From Rhodobacterales bacterium UBA3089 (GTDB lineage: Bacteria; Pseudomonadota; Alphaproteobacteria; Rhodobacterales; Rhodobacteraceae), in NCBI GenBank assembly GCA_002367255.1, contig DFBD01000098.1, forward strand, positions 1-6,341: a DNA stretch of 6,341 nucleotides, in the 5' to 3' direction. Positions within the stretch are counted from its first letter, which is position 1; every line of letters starts with the position of its first letter. Under the pieces are notes generated by a model. It ran no database searches. It was given only the letters and a program-made list of their open reading frames with translations, and had not been told where the DNA came from. Both the position numbers and the translations under genes were made by a program. Positions 1 through 5,610 of the stretch are shown here, in pieces.

Positions 1-22
1 TCGAATCCCTGTCTCTCCGCCA
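1..22 (+). tRNA. tRNA-Ser, 3' end only (cut by window start)
   Basis: The first bases read as the T-loop (TCGAAT, with its first T outside the window), the 3' T-stem strand CCCTG, the acceptor strand TCTCTCC, a G discriminator base and an encoded CCA at 20-22. An acceptor implying a 5' GGAGAGA strand plus G73 fits tRNA-Ser, whose usual alphaproteobacterial 3' end is very similar. The anticodon lies outside the window, so the isoacceptor is unknown. It is the only plus-strand gene and forms the left border of the accessory region. tRNA 3' ends are frequent integration targets, but no second copy of this 22-base end is present in the window. Confidence 0.85.
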
Positions 23-129
23 CCCACCCCAGTCTCTGTCAGCGCAGGCGCATTGTCCTTGTTTTCTCCCGATTTTTAGGGGGCTTGCGCCGTGCCATCG
101 GCCTAAGAGACGACCGTGATGTCGCGGAT

Positions 130-379
130 CAGGGCAGTTTCCCCGCACCGTCTCTGTCGGCAGCATCACGCGCTTCGGTTAGGCCTAATTTCCCTGCTAA
201 CAGGGAATTAACAGGGAAATTTTGCGAAAACGGCCCTATTTGGCCCAGATCACGCGTTAATAACCACCAAATATCAAAGCGTTACGATTGATTTCCCTGC
301 GCAAATTATCAGGGAGCTTTTTCACAATTATCAGGGAAGTTTCCAACGGGAACAGGGAATGACGCGCGCAGATCAGGGA
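130..379. repeat. CAGGGA / TCCCTG motif array between tRNA and recombinase gene
   Basis: CAGGG begins at 130, 201, 212, 310, 332, 352 and 374. The inverted form TCCCTG lies at 191-196 and 294-299. The flanks are partly conserved: AATTATCAGGGA occurs at 304-315 and again at 326-337, ACAGGGAA at 200, 211 and 351, and GATCAGGG at 127 and 371. AATTTCCCTG (187-196) is the perfect reverse complement of CAGGGAAATT (212-221). The last four copies are spaced 22, 20 and 22 bp, about two helical turns, and the pair at 201/212 is one turn apart. The final copy overlaps the recombinase stop codon. This suggests a cooperative protein-binding region such as an attachment or accessory site for the recombinase; that role is inferred. 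The rest of the gene-free stretch 23-372 shows nothing else recognisable. Confidence 0.7.
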
Positions 380-2067
380 TGGTTTAGATCTCGGCTAAAC
401 CCGTAAATCCGCGCCTGCCTATCCCAGTCAAGCGGGATCGGTTTACGGATAATCTGTTCCAGGGTCAGTTCAGGCGGCTGGCGACCGTTGAGAATCACTT
501 TCTGGATTGCGGGAGAAAGGAAGGCGAGCTGGGCCCGGGTGCGGATGTAGGATTCAGAGTGACGGGTTGCAGCGGCGATCTCGCTCAGCGGTTTGCCCTT
601 ATGCAGATCGGCGGTCCAAGTATGCGCGCGGGCCAGCGCACGCAACATCGTTCTGTCGGGGTCGGGCTCACGATCACCGGCGACGATTTTTCCCTCGACA
701 CCCCGCCGACGCAGCGCGAACGGCGCTTGGACCTGCAGCGTGGATGGATGGATCTCTTCGGGTTTCAGACCGAGTTCGTTTGCCAATTCCGTCGTTTGCA
801 ACTCCAGTACGATACGCCCTTTGGTCAGTTGACCTCCCGCCGTAATGTTTGCCAGAAGTTTGGGTGCCCCGTTCCACAGCCTCTGGGCCAGATCTTTAGC
901 CCTGGTACAGACTGCGTCACTAACCTGAACATCTGGCATGACGCAAATCCGATGGCCGCGGGCGAGGTCGCTCAAGTGCCGCGCGATGATGTCCGCAACC
1001 GCCTGCTCCAGTGCCACTGCGGGCAAGCGCCAGCCGCGCGGATCAGTGCCGCCGGAGATCAGACGATTGGAGACATAGTACCGTAAGCGGCGTCCATGGC
1101 GCTGTGTATGTGTCGGCGTTAATCGGTCTCCGGTTTCGTCCCGGAGCTTACCGGTAAGCGGCGCGGCCCCGATCTTGGGGTGACTGCTCGCAGATCCGAC
1201 CCGCGACCTTGGCCGAACGCTGGCGTCCTGCAACTTGGCCTGAACGCGATCCCACAACTCAATGTCGATGATGGCCTCGTGCTGCCCGACCCAGACATTG
1301 GTTTTGTGCTTGATCTTGCCGATGTAGATGGGATTACGAAGCAGCGCGTAGATCTGGCCGCGAGAGAAAAGATTTCCGCCCTGGGTCCGCCCCGATTTGA
1401 AGTGGTGCCGCTTTGACCGCAATCCCATTTCCGTTGTCTTGCGCATCACCGCATTCAGGCAGCCAAGCTGGACGTAAAGGTGAAAGATCACCTCCACCGT
1501 CTTCGCCTCGTTTTGACTGATCACAAGCCCTCTGGTCTTCGGATCGGGGTGGGGATCATAGCCAAGCGGCGGCACTCCACCCATCCACATACCCTTCTTC
1601 TTGGAGGCAGCGATCTTGTCGCGGATACGTTCGGCCGTCACTTCTCGTTCAAACTGGGCAAAGGACAAAAGCACGTTGAGTGTCAGCCGTCCCATCGAAG
1701 TGGCGGTGTTGAAGGCCTGGGTGACGGAGACGAACGAACAGCCTGCGGCGTCAAAGCGTGCCACGAGTTTTGCAAAGTCGGCCAGTGAGCGGGTCAGGCG
1801 GTCGATCTTGTAGACCACCACCATCTGGATACGGCCGGCGTCAATGTCGGCAAGCAAGCGCTGCATCGCAGGCCTCTCCAGCGTGCCTCCGGAGATGCCG
1901 CCATCATCATAGCGGGTCTTGTCGGCAACCCAGCGCTCATGCCGCTGACTGGCGATGTAGGCCGCGCAGGCCTCGCGCTGGGCGTCGAGCGAGTTGAAAT
2001 CCTGGTCCAGCCCTTCGTCTGAGGATTTGCGCGTATAGATCGCACTGCGGATCCGTGGCTTGGTCAT
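373..2067 (-). CDS. Large serine recombinase (resolvase/integrase family)
   Basis: This 564-residue site-specific recombinase would cut and rejoin DNA through a phosphoserine link to move or invert the element. Residues about 8-155 form the resolvase catalytic domain, with YTRKS giving nucleophile Ser15, the ERP arginine Arg65 and the IDRLTRS motif at 88-94. Residues about 168-283 are the recombinase DNA-binding domain, ending with the typical LLRNPIYIGK segment. The following zinc-ribbon-like region (302-335, with RLRYYVS) has no cysteines. A C-terminal helix-turn-helix-like stretch lies at about 493-516. The start was set at 2067 because it makes an ATGA overlap with the DUF2924 stop and begins directly before the conserved domain; an in-frame ATG at 2172 would add 35 unconserved residues inside DUF2924. 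The Shine-Dalgarno signal is weak (GAAGGG about 12 bases upstream), so translation probably depends on coupling. The gene is last in its operon and faces the repeat array and tRNA. Confidence 0.93.
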   Translation of the reverse strand: MTKPRIRSAIYTRKSSDEGLDQDFNSLDAQREACAAYIASQRHERWVADKTRYDDGGISGGTLERPAMQRLLADIDAGRIQMVVVYKIDRLTRSLADFAKLVARFDAAGCSFVSVTQAFNTATSMGRLTLNVLLSFAQFEREVTAERIRDKIAASKKKGMWMGGVPPLGYDPHPDPKTRGLVISQNEAKTVEVIFHLYVQLGCLNAVMRKTTEMGLRSKRHHFKSGRTQGGNLFSRGQIYALLRNPIYIGKIKHKTNVWVGQHEAIIDIELWDRVQAKLQDASVRPRSRVGSASSHPKIGAAPLTGKLRDETGDRLTPTHTQRHGRRLRYYVSNRLISGGTDPRGWRLPAVALEQAVADIIARHLSDLARGHRICVMPDVQVSDAVCTRAKDLAQRLWNGAPKLLANITAGGQLTKGRIVLELQTTELANELGLKPEEIHPSTLQVQAPFALRRRGVEGKIVAGDREPDPDRTMLRALARAHTWTADLHKGKPLSEIAAATRHSESYIRTRAQLAFLSPAIQKVILNGRQPPELTLEQIIRKPIPLDWDRQARIYGFSRDLNHP

Positions 2068-2474
2068 CTCGGTGCCGCGCCCTTCAGACCAAAGAACCGC
2101 GGCCCGGACCATCTGGTGCCAGTGATGGCACGGGCGATCGCCGACAGGGATGAATGGCGTTGACCGTCCCACAGGAACCCACCCTCAATGACATCGACTG
2201 CATGGGTTACGCCGTTCCATTCCCGGATTAGCCGTCCGCCCGGCTTGAGCGCGGGGCTCCTGCTGTCAGTCTTTTCATCTGTCATTCTCGCAAGCTTTTC
2301 GACAAAGCCTTTTGGCAGCCCCCCGAATTGGTGCGCCTGAGCCTCGAATGCCAAAAACCGGCGTAGGAATGGCCTGCTTAGCCGCTTCGGGACCGGCGTG
2401 CCGAAGATCTCCGACCAGACGGCAATCAGGGCCGTCCGGTCCATGGTCTCAAAGTCTGCGATCAATTGCATCAT
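2064..2474 (-). CDS. DUF2924 domain protein
   Basis: This 136-residue protein is recognised as DUF2924, a family of unknown function that travels with DUF3489 and serine recombinases in alphaproteobacteria. The N-terminal half (1-60) looks helical (TALIAVWSEIFGTPVPK, then FLRRFLAFEAQA). A short linker follows, then a C-terminal domain at about 77-131 with the conserved pattern PGGRLIREWNGVTHAVDV, a GF-WDG turn, SLSAIARAITGT and GPRFFGL. That second half resembles the RAMA domain of methylation-linked proteins in its strand pattern, its SLS-IA helix and its terminal aromatic strand; this resemblance is by eye only. The start at 2474 overlaps the DUF3489 stop as ATGA and has GAGGG six bases upstream; the next codon is also ATG, so initiation could be one codon later. 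The gene overlaps the recombinase start by ATGA. Confidence 0.88.
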   Translation of the reverse strand: MMQLIADFETMDRTALIAVWSEIFGTPVPKRLSRPFLRRFLAFEAQAHQFGGLPKGFVEKLARMTDEKTDSRSPALKPGGRLIREWNGVTHAVDVIEGGFLWDGQRHSSLSAIARAITGTRWSGPRFFGLKGAAPR

Positions 2475-2716
2475 CGGGCACCCTCGGCGCGGCCTGTGAT
2501 GCGGTACGTAGCCGTGCCGCCGGGTTTGGCGGGGTCAGTCCGATCAATGGTGTATCCGGCCTTCCTGAGCCCGCTCAGGGCTGCACGGACCGAATGAGGT
2601 TGCCAGCCTGTGACAGATTGCAGGGCGGCAAGATCGGCACCGGCCTTGCGGCTCAGCAACTTGCGCAGGATGGCGGCTTTCGTTTCGCGCGGGGCTGTTG
2701 TTTTGGATTTTGGCAT
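2471..2716 (-). CDS. DUF3489 domain protein, small winged-helix-like DNA-binding protein
   Basis: This 81-residue basic protein is recognised as DUF3489. Residues 12-72 read like a winged helix: a helix (ETKAAILRKLLSRK), a second with the recognition segment (LAALQSVTGWQPHSVRAALS), and a wing ending in GTATYRIT. The N-terminus (MPKSKTTAP) is short and charged. No enzyme motif is present. The start at 2716 has GAGGA with six bases of spacing, and the stop overlaps the DUF2924 start as ATGA. Its conserved position two genes before a serine recombinase makes a role in directing or regulating recombination plausible, but no function is established. It appears to be the first gene of the recombination cassette, with a strong hairpin just ahead of its ribosome binding site. 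Confidence 0.88.
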   Translation of the reverse strand: MPKSKTTAPRETKAAILRKLLSRKAGADLAALQSVTGWQPHSVRAALSGLRKAGYTIDRTDPAKPGGTATYRITGRAEGAR

Positions 2717-2736
2717 GTCTGTTCCTCGGAGATGCC

Positions 2737-2757
2737 GGGCCAGCGGAATGCTGGCCC
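2737..2757 (-). promoter_or_regulatory. Hairpin just upstream of the DUF3489 ribosome binding site
   Basis: GGGCCAGC (2737-2744) and GCTGGCCC (2750-2757) form a perfect 8-bp stem with a 5-base loop. On the minus strand it ends 20 bases before the DUF3489 start and about 9 bases before its GAGGA. No U-run follows on either strand, so a standard intrinsic terminator is unlikely. It could stabilise or attenuate the downstream transcript, or serve as an operator. It lies in the only gap (2717-2850) between the two overlapping gene groups; no convincing promoter was found there. Confidence 0.5.
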
Positions 2758-2850
2758 AGGTACCGAGGTGCGCCCGGGGGCGGGCCGGGCGTGGTATCAG
2801 TGACGCTCGTGTCAGGCGGCAAGTCCAGTCCGGAGTGAGCGACCTACCGG

Positions 2851-3231
2851 CTATTGCGAAGGTTTGGGGACTTTCACCCCCATTTTCCTCAAAGCGTCGA
2901 GGACCTGCTGCCTCTTTGTTCGCTCACACTCAGCTTCAGCCTGAACGGCAGGGCCAACTTCCAGCATGATACGGATAGCTTCGAGCAAAGATGCTTTGTG
3001 GCCTTTCAGCCCTTTTTTGCAGAGAGCAAGATAACCGGCTTCAATCCCGTCGAGCTTGACTGTTTTGCCATCCGGTGTCCGCGCGTCGATGGGCTGGTTC
3101 AGGATATTGGCGGCATCTTGCACGATTTCTGATTTTGACTTTGGTCGCCCCTTGGGATTGCCTGATTGGCCTTTCTTCCAACGCGAGGTTTCCGGGGGAG
3201 AGCCAAATCCAACTTTTTTCTCGTCAGTCAT
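2851..3231 (-). CDS. DUF5681 domain protein, copy 1
   Basis: This 126-residue basic protein carries the DUF5681 signature near the N-terminus: KKGQSGNPKGRPKSKSE at about 19-35, a lysine/glycine/arginine-rich nucleic-acid-binding type segment. The middle is predicted helical (EAGYLALCKKGLKGHKASL, then LLEAIRIML) and the C-terminus has LDALRKMGVKV. Family members often sit beside phage terminase genes, and a small-terminase-like role has been considered plausible; no terminase is visible in this window. The start at 3231 overlaps the upstream copy's stop as ATGA and has a strong GGAGGG seven bases upstream inside that gene. Copy 2 has the same length and architecture, so the two are paralogs. 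It ends at TAG, followed by the 134-base gap. Confidence 0.88.
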   Translation of the reverse strand: MTDEKKVGFGSPPETSRWKKGQSGNPKGRPKSKSEIVQDAANILNQPIDARTPDGKTVKLDGIEAGYLALCKKGLKGHKASLLEAIRIMLEVGPAVQAEAECERTKRQQVLDALRKMGVKVPKPSQ

Positions 3232-3608
3232 TTGTCACCCTCCGATCTGTCCACCTTGTAGCCCATGTTTTCGAAGGCTTTCAGGATTTTTTCTTTTTTT
3301 GCAGCAGGCCCATCGACATCGGTTTGTGCCTGGCCTGCGTCTTCGATAATCCGCCGCTGCAGGGAAAGGGCCTGTTTGTCGCCCTGCAGGGCCAGTTCAC
3401 GCAGTTTCCAGATCAAGGCGTCGCGGATAGGCATCCGCCGTTCGTCATCCCGGATCCGGACCTTGCGGTTGAGCACCTGTTGCAAAACCGTGTTGAGGTC
3501 TTTCGGTTTGCGGGGGCGGCCGCGCGGGTTACCGGATTTACCCTTTTGAAACTGTGTGTGTTTTGGCGGGTTCATAAAGCCAGTAGTTGGGGCATCGCGA
3601 TCAGTCAT
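3228..3608 (-). CDS. DUF5681 domain protein, copy 2
   Basis: Also 126 residues, with the DUF5681 box FQKGKSGNPRGRPRKPKDL at about 19-37, a central region with RRMPIRDALIWKLRELALQG and KQALSLQRRIIEDAG, and a C-terminal KILKAFENMGYKVD. It shares with copy 1 the MTD start, the KG-SGNP-GRP box and the MG-KV tail, but most other positions differ, so the duplication is old. The start at 3608 overlaps the methyltransferase stop as ATGA and is served by GGAGG seven bases upstream. A later ATG at residue 12 would keep the box, but the overlap and the ribosome site favour 3608. Its function is unknown; nucleic-acid binding is inferred from the basic box. Confidence 0.88.
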   Translation of the reverse strand: MTDRDAPTTGFMNPPKHTQFQKGKSGNPRGRPRKPKDLNTVLQQVLNRKVRIRDDERRMPIRDALIWKLRELALQGDKQALSLQRRIIEDAGQAQTDVDGPAAKKEKILKAFENMGYKVDRSEGDK

Positions 3609-4981
3609 GCGGCGACCTCCACTGATTGCGTGGCGAATTCATTGGCACGCTCGATCACCACATCGCTGAAGGTCTGATCTGTGTTGTCGAGCTTTGCGGA
3701 TTGGCCAGTTGCAGCCTCAAAGCGGCGGCAGATCACATCACAGTAGAGCGGGTCCAGTTCAACCAGTCGCGCAATACGGCCTGTGCGTTCGGCGGCCAGA
3801 AGCGTCGTGCCAGAGCCGCCAAAACCATCGAGCACGATCTCGCCGCGTTTTGTGACATCCTTGATCGCGTCAGCAACCAGGGCGACAGGCTTGACGGTTG
3901 GATGCAGTGCCAGGTCTTTCTGATTGGCACCAAAGCTGTTGACGCCGGGATAGTCCCAGACATTGGTGCGATATCTGCCGGTTTCGCCGAGACCAAAGGT
4001 GTTGGTATGGGGCGCAGTGCCAACTTTGTAGACGAAGACAAGCTCATGCTGGGAACGATAGAATGTGCCCATTCCGCCGTTGGATTTTTTCCAGACCACG
4101 AGATTTTTGAGCTCAGAATAGATTTTGTCACCAGCGGCCTGCAATTCAGTGATGTGTCGCCAATCCATACAGACAAAGTGGATGGCACCGTCGACGCTGA
4201 CATTGGCCATCGCGCTAAGCGCGTTTTCCAAAAAGGCGGTGAAGCTTGCCGTATCCATCTCGCCGGACGCCATGGCAAACTCGCGGTGCTGGATCGCGCC
4301 AGAGCCGCAAACATGTCCGCCAATCTTCACGTTGTAAGGCGGGTCGGTGAAGACCGCGCGAGCGCGATCAGATCTCATAAGAGCAGAGTAAATATCTGGT
4401 TTCTGCGCATCGCCACAGATCAGCCTGTGTTCCCCGAGCAACCAGACATCACCGGGTCTTGTCACAGCAGGGGCGGTCTCAATACCAGATACATCGTCGT
4501 CGGGATCGGTTTCGTCTGCATCGGGGCCGTCAAGCAGGAGGTCCAACTCGGCAGTTTCAAAGCCCGTGATTTCCAGATCAAAGTCCATATCCAACTCAGA
4601 CAAAGCCTGAAGTTCGATGGCAAGAATGTCGTGATCCCAGCCAGCAAGCTCAGCAAGGCGATTGTCGGCAATGACATAGGCACGACGTTCGGCTTCGTTG
4701 AGATGCGCCAATTCAATCGTCGGCACCTTGCCCAGGCCCAGCCGCTTTGCCGCGGCAACACGGCCATGGCCTGCAATGACGATGCCATCGGATCCGATTA
4801 GAACTGGATTCAGGAAACCAAATGTTCTGATTGATGTGGCGATCTGGGCAATCTGTTTTTCAGAATGCGTACGCGCATTGCCATCATAAGCAATCAGTTT
4901 GCCAGGATCGCGATTTACAACTTTCAGCTGGGTTTCAGCGGGAAGGGTCGGAGCCTGAGCTCCGTCAGAGATTATAGACAT
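3605..4981 (-). CDS. ParB N-terminal domain / beta-class DNA methyltransferase fusion
   Basis: This 458-residue protein joins a ParB-like N-terminal domain to a SAM-dependent DNA amino-methyltransferase, most likely N6-adenine. ParB part, about 20-115: the box IVIAGHGRVAAAKRLGL and the following RAYVIADNRLAELAGWD. An acidic linker (DADETDPDDD) lies at 154-163. Methyltransferase part, about 178-425: catalytic motif IV DPPYN at 213-217, a target-recognition stretch, HPTVKPVAL at 360-368, and SAM-binding motif I DGFGGSGTT at 385-393. Motif IV before motif I is the beta-class order, as in CcrM. No endonuclease is encoded nearby, so it is probably an orphan modification enzyme, common in prophages, which could protect the element or mark DNA for regulation. 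The start at 4981 was preferred over an in-frame ATG at 5089 because the extra 36 residues are unlike the family and cover hairpin-rich DNA. Its GGGG ribosome site lies in a small stem (GGGG-TAA-CCCC) directly before the ATG. Confidence 0.92.
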   Translation of the reverse strand: MSIISDGAQAPTLPAETQLKVVNRDPGKLIAYDGNARTHSEKQIAQIATSIRTFGFLNPVLIGSDGIVIAGHGRVAAAKRLGLGKVPTIELAHLNEAERRAYVIADNRLAELAGWDHDILAIELQALSELDMDFDLEITGFETAELDLLLDGPDADETDPDDDVSGIETAPAVTRPGDVWLLGEHRLICGDAQKPDIYSALMRSDRARAVFTDPPYNVKIGGHVCGSGAIQHREFAMASGEMDTASFTAFLENALSAMANVSVDGAIHFVCMDWRHITELQAAGDKIYSELKNLVVWKKSNGGMGTFYRSQHELVFVYKVGTAPHTNTFGLGETGRYRTNVWDYPGVNSFGANQKDLALHPTVKPVALVADAIKDVTKRGEIVLDGFGGSGTTLLAAERTGRIARLVELDPLYCDVICRRFEAATGQSAKLDNTDQTFSDVVIERANEFATQSVEVAA

Positions 4982-5009
4982 AGGGGTTACCCCACAATTT
5001 GTGCGTCGT

Positions 5010-5124
5010 CCGGCATGCCGGGGCTGACGCTGGCGGCACCCCTGTCTGGGAAGTGCCGCCGATTTCAAGGAATGTGAAGGCCGAGCCATCTATAGCTCTT
5101 TGCGAAGGGCCGGATTGCTCCGGC
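5010..5124. repeat. Cluster of inverted repeats upstream of the methyltransferase gene
   Basis: Three inverted repeats lie close together: the perfect 12-bp palindrome CCGGCATGCCGG at 5010-5021, an 8-bp stem GGCGGCAC/GTGCCGCC at 5032-5039 and 5053-5060 with a 13-base loop, and a 6-bp stem GCCGGA/TCCGGC at 5109-5114 and 5119-5124 with a 4-base loop. They occupy the leader between the ParB-like remnant and the methyltransferase gene and could be operators or a structured leader. No convincing promoter was found in 4982-5205 on either strand. Confidence 0.5.
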
Positions 5125-5169
5125 ACAAGATCGGCAGGCCCTCCCACCAATCACTTCGCTTTCGTGTTT

Positions 5170-5200
5170 CGTGCAGGGCTGATCGCCCTGCACGAGTTTT
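5170..5200 (+). terminator. Rho-independent terminator-like hairpin, plus-strand orientation
   Basis: CGTGCAGGGC (5170-5179) and GCCCTGCACG (5185-5194) form a perfect 10-bp stem with a 5-base loop. On the plus strand AG and a run of six T follow, the shape of an intrinsic terminator. On the minus strand the stem is followed by AAACACG, so it would be a poor terminator for the leftward genes, though the stem could still slow polymerase. No plus-strand gene ends here, so it may terminate an unseen small RNA or antisense transcript, or be a relic. Confidence 0.55.
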
Positions 5201-5205
5201 TTCAT

Positions 5206-5301
5206 TTATGCGGCGCGTTTGCCAGCTTCAGCCAACAACTGCATATCGATCTGAAGAATTTCAGGGTCAATGTCAGCGAGGCCATAGAAATGTTCAGTCA
5301 T
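5206..5301 (-). pseudogene. Detached C-terminal part of the ParB-like gene, after an in-frame amber codon
   Basis: Directly after the TAG that ends the ParB-like reading frame, the same frame continues with ATG and 30 more codons to a TAA at 5206-5208. The segment GLADIDPEILQIDMQLLAE lines up without gaps with the methyltransferase's LAELAGWDHDILAIELQALSE, the region following its ParB box, and the TAG falls opposite Ile104 of that protein. It is therefore the rest of the same domain and not an independent gene, unless it is restarted at the ATG next to the stop or read through. No good ribosome site precedes that ATG. Confidence 0.6.
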
Positions 5302-5610
5302 CTAAAAGAACACAGTCATTTCTTCCACCGTCAGCTCTTCAAGCCTCAACACAGGAATATCATCGAGCCCGATCAGTTTGGCTGCTGCAACAAGGCCATG
5401 TCCGGCAACAATTCTGTCGTACTTATCAATCAGCACCGGCGTCAGTATTCCCATGCGATAGAGGCTGTCCTCGATTTCTGCATGGTCTTCGGCATTCAGC
5501 CGTTCAGCCAATTGAATTGCGTTTGAGAGCTTCTCCGGTGGTTTCCGGAACAGCCGGTCGCGCAAAACATCCGCGACCATGTAGGTTTCAAGATCCATTC
5601 GATGGGCCAT
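5302..5610 (-). CDS. Small ParB-like N-terminal domain protein, truncated
   Basis: The 102-residue product is the first part of a ParB-type domain: LTPVLIDKYDRIVAGHGLVAAAKLIGLDDIPVL at about 57-89 aligns with the ParB part of the neighbouring methyltransferase. The box here reads AGHGL where the neighbour has AGHGR, so the conserved arginine (position 73) is lost. The N-terminal 40 residues are unrelated to the neighbour. The frame stops at TAG (5302-5304) in the middle of the conserved domain, and homology resumes in the same frame beyond it, so the gene is probably decaying. The start at 5610 is supported by TTGGAG with seven bases of spacing. There is no methyltransferase domain. It may be a duplicate of the ParB domain or a remnant of a second ParB-methyltransferase system. 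ParB-like domains bind nucleotides and DNA, but the missing arginine makes activity doubtful. Confidence 0.75.
   Translation of the reverse strand: MAHRMDLETYMVADVLRDRLFRKPPEKLSNAIQLAERLNAEDHAEIEDSLYRMGILTPVLIDKYDRIVAGHGLVAAAKLIGLDDIPVLRLEELTVEEMTVFF

Noticed and set aside
85..291. 68-codon open frame on the plus strand after the tRNA
   Set aside because: No recognisable protein or clear ribosome site; it runs through the repeat array and looks like a chance frame.
187..379. Repeat array as a CRISPR
   Set aside because: The repeats are only 6-12 bases, occur in both orientations and have spacers of a few to about 15 bases; there are no cas genes.
2068..2172. N-terminal extension of the recombinase to an ATG at 2172
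   Set aside because: The extra 35 residues lie inside the DUF2924 gene and are unlike the family; the ATG at 2067 gives an ATGA overlap and starts at the conserved domain.
3287..3300. A-rich slippery run (A AAA AAA in frame, then GAAAAAA) in DUF5681 copy 2 as a programmed frameshift site
   Set aside because: A minus-one shift would reach a stop within a few codons and make no new product; the run encodes ordinary lysine/glutamate codons.
3626..4801. 391-codon open frame on the plus strand opposite the methyltransferase gene
   Set aside because: It is antisense to a clear methyltransferase with intact motifs, and its translation resembles no known protein; long opposite-strand frames are common in GC-rich genes.
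4982..5089. N-terminal extension of the methyltransferase to an ATG at 5089
   Set aside because: The added residues are arginine/proline-rich, lie over inverted repeats and are not typical of ParB-methyltransferases; no better ribosome site is present there.
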